A DNA stretch of 8,981 nt from Gammaproteobacteria bacterium (GTDB lineage Bacteria; Pseudomonadota; Gammaproteobacteria; Pseudomonadales; UBA7434). Every line of letters begins with the position of its first letter. The first letter of the stretch is position 1. Location of the stretch: NCBI GenBank assembly GCA_024280785.1, contig JAJRPK010000432.1, positions 1 to 8,981 of the forward strand, given 5' to 3'. Below the pieces are notes generated by a model, which saw nothing but the letters and a program-made list of their open reading frames with translations, did no database searches and was not told the origin of the DNA. This document shows, piece after piece, positions 6,159 to 8,981 of the stretch. The position numbers and the translations under genes are program-made.

Positions 6159-6755
6159 CTAAGCCCGTCCTAACAAGTATGCCTTAATAGCTGGCACTCT
6201 GAATATCATCAAAGCCAAAAATAGCACTATATAAAGTACAGGCTCGGACAAATCGCTTCGAACCTGCCAGATAAAATGCAATAACGCAAGACTCACACAA
6301 ATATAGATGGTCTTATGTAACTTCACCCAGTTTTTCCCTAATGTTTTTTGCCAACGGTTGGTAGAAGTAACAGCTAGTGGAACCAATAAGACTAAAGCAG
6401 CAAAGCCCGCAGTGATATAAGGCCTCTTTATAATATCGTCCCACAAAGACGACCACTGCAAGCCCAATAAAAATACACAATACACCGTCATATGAATAAG
6501 CGCATAAAAGAAGGCAAACAAACCTAACATTCGCCGATAACGAATCCACTCAGAATTTTTGCTCAATAACCTGAGAGGGGTCAACAACAGGGTTAATAAT
6601 AAAAATCGTAAGGCCCACTCTCCCGAAGTGTGGGCCAGAGCTTCAGCGGGATCGGGACCCAATGTTTCCGATACTGCCGCGACGACCATGACAAACAAGG
6701 GTACTAAGGACAGAATAAAAATAACTGCTTTTATTAGCAGACGATACTTTTTCAT
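6159..6755 (-). CDS. msrQ: MsrQ, haem-b membrane subunit of the periplasmic methionine sulfoxide reductase
   Basis: This 198-residue integral membrane protein (formerly YedZ) belongs to the ferric reductase-like transmembrane family. MsrQ passes electrons from the respiratory chain or a flavin reductase to MsrP. Sequence marks are GPDPAEALAHTSGEWALR in the first periplasmic loop, RRMLGLFAFFYALIH with His88, and KLHKTIY plus LLHFIWQ with His147 and His160; these three histidines correspond to the haem-ligand region of E. coli MsrQ. About six hydrophobic segments are visible, and the length is close to the E. coli protein (about 211). The start is the ATG at 6755; a TTG directly before it adds only one residue. 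It lies 44 nt downstream of msrP on the same strand, the usual msrPQ operon order. Confidence 0.93.
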   Translation of the reverse strand: MKKYRLLIKAVIFILSLVPLFVMVVAAVSETLGPDPAEALAHTSGEWALRFLLLTLLLTPLRLLSKNSEWIRYRRMLGLFAFFYALIHMTVYCVFLLGLQWSSLWDDIIKRPYITAGFAALVLLVPLAVTSTNRWQKTLGKNWVKLHKTIYICVSLALLHFIWQVRSDLSEPVLYIVLFLALMIFRVPAIKAYLLGRA

Positions 6756-6799
6756 CAATACATTCTCTGCTACACATCAAATAGATTTCGTTAGAGTTG

Positions 6800-7804
6800 T
6801 TAAAAGTAACGCCGCAAGTCCATTCCTTTGTATAATCCTGCAACCTGATTAGCATAGCCATTAAACGGCAAGGTTTTTATTCGGCGAGGATTCAACAAAG
6901 AGCTGGGCAATCTTCGTTCACTAGCTTGGCTCCAGCGAGGATGGTCTACAGAAGGATTAACGTTCGAATAAAACCCGTATTCTTTGGGAGCTAACTTATT
7001 CCAACTCGTTGATGGTAACTGTTCCGTAAAACGGATTTTGACTATCGACTTAATACTTTTAAAGCCGTACTTCCAGGGAATCACTAAACGAATCGGCGCG
7101 CCATTCTGGTTTGGCATAAGTTTGCCGTACAAACCCACGGCTAAAAAACTGAGTGGGTGCATGGCCTCATCCATTCGCAGACCTTCAGTATAAGGCCAAC
7201 TGATGGTACTTAAACGAGAACGCTGCCCTCGCATTTCCTCGGGGCGGTACAGTGTTTCGAATGACACATATTTCGCTCTGCTGGTAGGTTCAAATTGTTT
7301 AATCAAATCAGACAATGGCAACCCAACCCAAGGAATAACCATCGACCAAGCTTCTACACAGCGCAACCGATAAATTCTCTCTTCGAGATCGTGCGGTTTT
7401 AAGATGTCTTCTAAGGTATAGGTACCCGGCTTGCTAACTTCGCCTTCTATGGTGATAGACCATGGGTCGACCACCATTTTATCAGCGTACTTTCGCGGAT
7501 CAGACTTATCCGTACCAAATTCATAAAAATTGTTATAAGCGGTAATGTCTTTGTAGGGGGTTTTAGCTTCATCAGTATAAAAACCGCTTTGAGATTGTTT
7601 TTCGGCGGATGAATAATCGAGCGCACCAGCATGGCTAGACCCTGAGGTCTCAGGCTTACCCGTAGAATCTGCTTCCGCGCAAGAAGACAACATGGCTCCC
7701 AGCGCCAGTGAGCCAGCCGCCCCCATCAATTGGCGTCGGTTTAAATAAGCACTTTCACTGGTGATTTCCGATGACAGAATATCGGCGGAACGCTGAACTA
7801 ACAT
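6800..7804 (-). CDS. msrP: MsrP, molybdopterin-dependent protein-methionine sulfoxide reductase catalytic subunit
   Basis: This 334-residue protein (formerly YedY) has an oxidoreductase molybdopterin-binding fold and reduces oxidised methionines of envelope proteins. A twin-arginine signal, NRRQLMGAAG (Arg23-Arg24), and a hydrophobic core indicate Tat export of the folded, cofactor-loaded enzyme. Family motifs are AYNNFYEFGTDKSDP (89-103), RLRCVEAWSMVIPW with the molybdenum-ligand Cys149, MRGQRS and IPWKYGFKSIKSIVKI (242-257). It ends in DLRRYF. The ATG at 7804 has AGAGG about seven bases upstream. Oddly, the end of the signal reads AMLSSCAEAD: LSSC is a perfect lipobox at Cys42, so the protein may be a Tat lipoprotein rather than soluble as in E. 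coli. It is followed by msrQ after 44 nt; pssA lies upstream on the same strand. Confidence 0.95.
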   Translation of the reverse strand: MLVQRSADILSSEITSESAYLNRRQLMGAAGSLALGAMLSSCAEADSTGKPETSGSSHAGALDYSSAEKQSQSGFYTDEAKTPYKDITAYNNFYEFGTDKSDPRKYADKMVVDPWSITIEGEVSKPGTYTLEDILKPHDLEERIYRLRCVEAWSMVIPWVGLPLSDLIKQFEPTSRAKYVSFETLYRPEEMRGQRSRLSTISWPYTEGLRMDEAMHPLSFLAVGLYGKLMPNQNGAPIRLVIPWKYGFKSIKSIVKIRFTEQLPSTSWNKLAPKEYGFYSNVNPSVDHPRWSQASERRLPSSLLNPRRIKTLPFNGYANQVAGLYKGMDLRRYF

Positions 7805-7818
7805 GGAAGAACCTCTTA
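7797..7818 (-). promoter_or_regulatory. Ribosome binding site and start region of msrP
   Basis: On the minus strand AAGAGG precedes the ATG at 7804 by about seven bases, a good Shine-Dalgarno that fixes the start and includes the complete Tat n-region. The 141-nt gap to pssA leaves room for a separate promoter, but no -35/-10 pair stands out. Confidence 0.55.
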
Positions 7819-7824
7819 TACTAT

Positions 7825-7850
7825 TTATCGAAGCAACTTATCGAAGCAAC
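7825..7850. repeat. Perfect 13-bp tandem duplication upstream of msrP
   Basis: TTATCGAAGCAAC occurs twice in direct tandem, at 7825-7837 and 7838-7850. The near copy ends 20 nt before the msrP start codon. It could be a regulator site pair, part of the msrP promoter (the reverse strand reads TTGCTTCGATAA twice), or simple replication slippage. Confidence 0.8.
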
Positions 7851-7945
7851 TAAAGAAAAATCCGAAGCATTGATTGGGAAAAATGCTAGCCGGCACTTAT
7901 TGTCCGAAAAGTTAGACAGTCATATAGTAAAAGATTCCCCAATTC

Positions 7946-8884
7946 TTACGATTTAGCTTTGTACGTTCGCCAGAGACCACCCAAGGGGCCTGATAAAGCA
8001 TAAGTGAATGCAATAAGAAATAAAACGCGTGGCGGGTCCGCAGCAATTAAACCGAGTGACAACAAAAATATAAATAAAGCCACCACTGGCACCCTACCGC
8101 TAAAATCGATTTCTTTAAAACTGTTATAACGAATATTTAGCACCATAAGAAAACCCACTGCACCCGTTAACAACGCCATAGCAGCAACGAATATCGGGGG
8201 TAAAGTACCCGCTGTATAACCCATGTCTGTTCCTAACCACACAGTACTTGCGATAAGTGTCGCAGCTGGAGGACTTGCTAAACCAATAAAATAGCGCTTA
8301 TCTACAATATCGACTTGAGCGTTAAATCTTGCCAAACGTACGGCCGCCGCCGCAACATAAATAAAAGCAACGGCCCAACCTAACTTTCCCAAACCCGAGA
8401 GGCACCACATAAACATGACGATAGCGGGCGCAACACCAAACGTTACCATATCGGATAATGAATCAAATTCCTGCCCAAATTTACTTTGCGTATTGGTCAT
8501 TCTAGCCACTCGGCCATCGATGCCATCGAGTAGCTGGCCAAAGAAAATAGCTAAACCGGCCGCTGCAAAATCAGAGTTAATCGCTGCAATAATGGCGTAA
8601 AAACCTGCAAATAAAGCCGCAGAAGTAAATAAATTGGGCAGCAGATAAATTCCCTTGATACGAACTTGCTTACCATCTTCTGATACTTCTTCGATATGTT
8701 CTTCAATCGGTAAAAAGGTATCTAGCGCCGATTCAGAACTGGTTTTTTTAGCCACATCATCTCGACGATTAAACGATGTTGGCTCTTTTTTTTCAGCGCC
8801 CGAAATCGACGTGACTTTGTCGTCACTCTGGCCATCACTCTGGCCATCGCCTTGGCTATTGTCTGATTGATCCGTTGGTTTCAT
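7946..8884 (-). CDS. pssA: CDP-diacylglycerol--serine O-phosphatidyltransferase (phosphatidylserine synthase, membrane type)
   Basis: This 312-residue inner-membrane enzyme makes phosphatidylserine from CDP-diacylglycerol and serine, the first committed step to phosphatidylethanolamine. The CDP-alcohol phosphotransferase signature is complete: DGRVARMTNTQSKFG followed by EFDSLSD, with the conserved Asp, Gly, Arg and two later Asp residues in the DGxxAR...G...D...D pattern. The core begins at RIKGIYLLPNLFT, and about eight hydrophobic segments follow. The first roughly 75 residues are hydrophilic and low-complexity (GDGQSDGQSDD), then carry LPIEEHIEEV, which I recall in the Pseudomonas homologue. 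The start is set at the ATG at 8884, with GTGAG seven bases upstream; a GTG at 8896 would add four residues. Synteny pssA-msrP-msrQ matches Pseudomonas, where ilvC precedes pssA; ilvC would lie beyond the right edge. Confidence 0.94.
   Translation of the reverse strand: MKPTDQSDNSQGDGQSDGQSDDKVTSISGAEKKEPTSFNRRDDVAKKTSSESALDTFLPIEEHIEEVSEDGKQVRIKGIYLLPNLFTSAALFAGFYAIIAAINSDFAAAGLAIFFGQLLDGIDGRVARMTNTQSKFGQEFDSLSDMVTFGVAPAIVMFMWCLSGLGKLGWAVAFIYVAAAAVRLARFNAQVDIVDKRYFIGLASPPAATLIASTVWLGTDMGYTAGTLPPIFVAAMALLTGAVGFLMVLNIRYNSFKEIDFSGRVPVVALFIFLLSLGLIAADPPRVLFLIAFTYALSGPLGGLWRTYKAKS
8823..8846. repeat. 12-bp in-frame tandem repeat in the pssA 5' region
   Basis: TCACTCTGGCCA occurs twice in direct tandem (8823-8834 and 8835-8846), with a degenerate third unit after it (8847-8858). 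It encodes repeated Gly-Gln-Ser-Asp units in the disordered N-terminal tail of PssA. It keeps the frame and is probably a slippage-prone low-complexity tract. Confidence 0.75.
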
Positions 8885-8912
8885 AACCCTACTCACTTTA
8901 TTTACACGGCTT

Positions 8913-8920
8913 ATTTTATA
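8913..8920 (-). promoter_or_regulatory. Candidate -10 element for pssA
   Basis: On the minus strand TATAAAAT lies 28 nt before the pssA ATG, a position fitting a short leader. No good -35 hexamer is seen at the usual distance. The whole 8885-8981 stretch is AT-rich and shows no coding frame that I can recognise. Confidence 0.35.
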
Positions 8921-8981
8921 CAGCCTTATTAAATAACTTATCTATTTATATACTTACTGATAAGGCCTTTGAAAAGAACCC

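Noticed and set aside
6559..6852. Plus-strand open frame antisense to msrQ and msrP
   Set aside because: It lies entirely opposite two well-identified genes and has no recognisable features.
7866..7945. Imperfect inverted repeat (ATTGGG...TTCCCCAAT) and GCTAGC/GCCGGC palindromes between pssA and msrP as a terminator
   Set aside because: The arms are short, mismatched and about 60 nt apart, with no stem-plus-T-run; not enough for a terminator call.
8923..8966. GCCTTAT/ATAAGGC 7-bp inverted repeat upstream of pssA
   Set aside because: The 30-nt AT-rich loop and short stem could occur by chance in such AT-rich sequence; no T-run or regulatory context supports it.
1..8981. CRISPR array, tRNA or rRNA genes, transposase, phage or toxin-antitoxin genes
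   Set aside because: No regularly spaced repeats, no cloverleaf or rRNA-like stretches, and no protein with such domains were seen on either strand.

Overview
The window looks like chromosomal DNA of a Gram-negative, probably marine gammaproteobacterium of the Cellvibrionales/Pseudomonadales type. The reasons are protein style, several outer-membrane beta-barrels with aromatic C-termini, lipoprotein and Tat signals, and the order pssA-msrP-msrQ, which I recall from Pseudomonas downstream of ilvC. This placement is inference; there is no rRNA or other marker here.

Region 1 (1-4328, + strand) is a tight cluster of six envelope genes. In order they are: the C-terminal part of an HzsA-related secreted protein with one CxxCH haem site (5' end outside the window), a bacterial-SH3/beta-barrel fusion, an OMP_myx_plus-type outer-membrane barrel, a TlpA-like periplasmic thioredoxin, a 73-residue DUF4266 lipoprotein ending in Gly-rich CGCN, and a 400-residue DUF3570 protein. 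Junctions are an ATGA overlap, a 31-nt overlap, and gaps of 39, 19 and 1 nt, so this is very likely one operon. All products appear exported. To my knowledge the joint function is not established, and this is the best candidate in the window for an undescribed system: an outer-membrane cytochrome/barrel assembly with its own thiol reductase.

Region 2 (4329-5938, + strand) holds dsbB, whose four catalytic cysteines fall at the same numbers as in E. coli DsbB, and an alpha/beta-hydrolase esterase of the carboxylesterase/acyl-protein thioesterase family. The esterase carries an unusual lipoprotein-type N-terminus.

Region 3 (5939-6158) is a non-coding gap between convergent genes. It is mostly filled by a 118-bp element with 34-bp imperfect inverted repeats around a central hairpin, resembling a MITE or dispersed palindromic repeat.

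Region 4 (6159-8981, - strand) holds, in transcription order, pssA (phosphatidylserine synthase), msrP and msrQ (periplasmic methionine sulfoxide reductase and its haem-b membrane partner). MsrP has a twin-arginine signal followed by a perfect lipobox, so it may be a lipoprotein. A perfect 13-bp tandem repeat lies just upstream of msrP.

A theme across the window is envelope redox and thiol chemistry: a TlpA reductase, the DsbB oxidase, MsrPQ repair and a haem protein with six extra cysteines. Whether these are functionally linked is not shown by the sequence. No tRNA, rRNA, CRISPR array, transposase or phage gene was seen.
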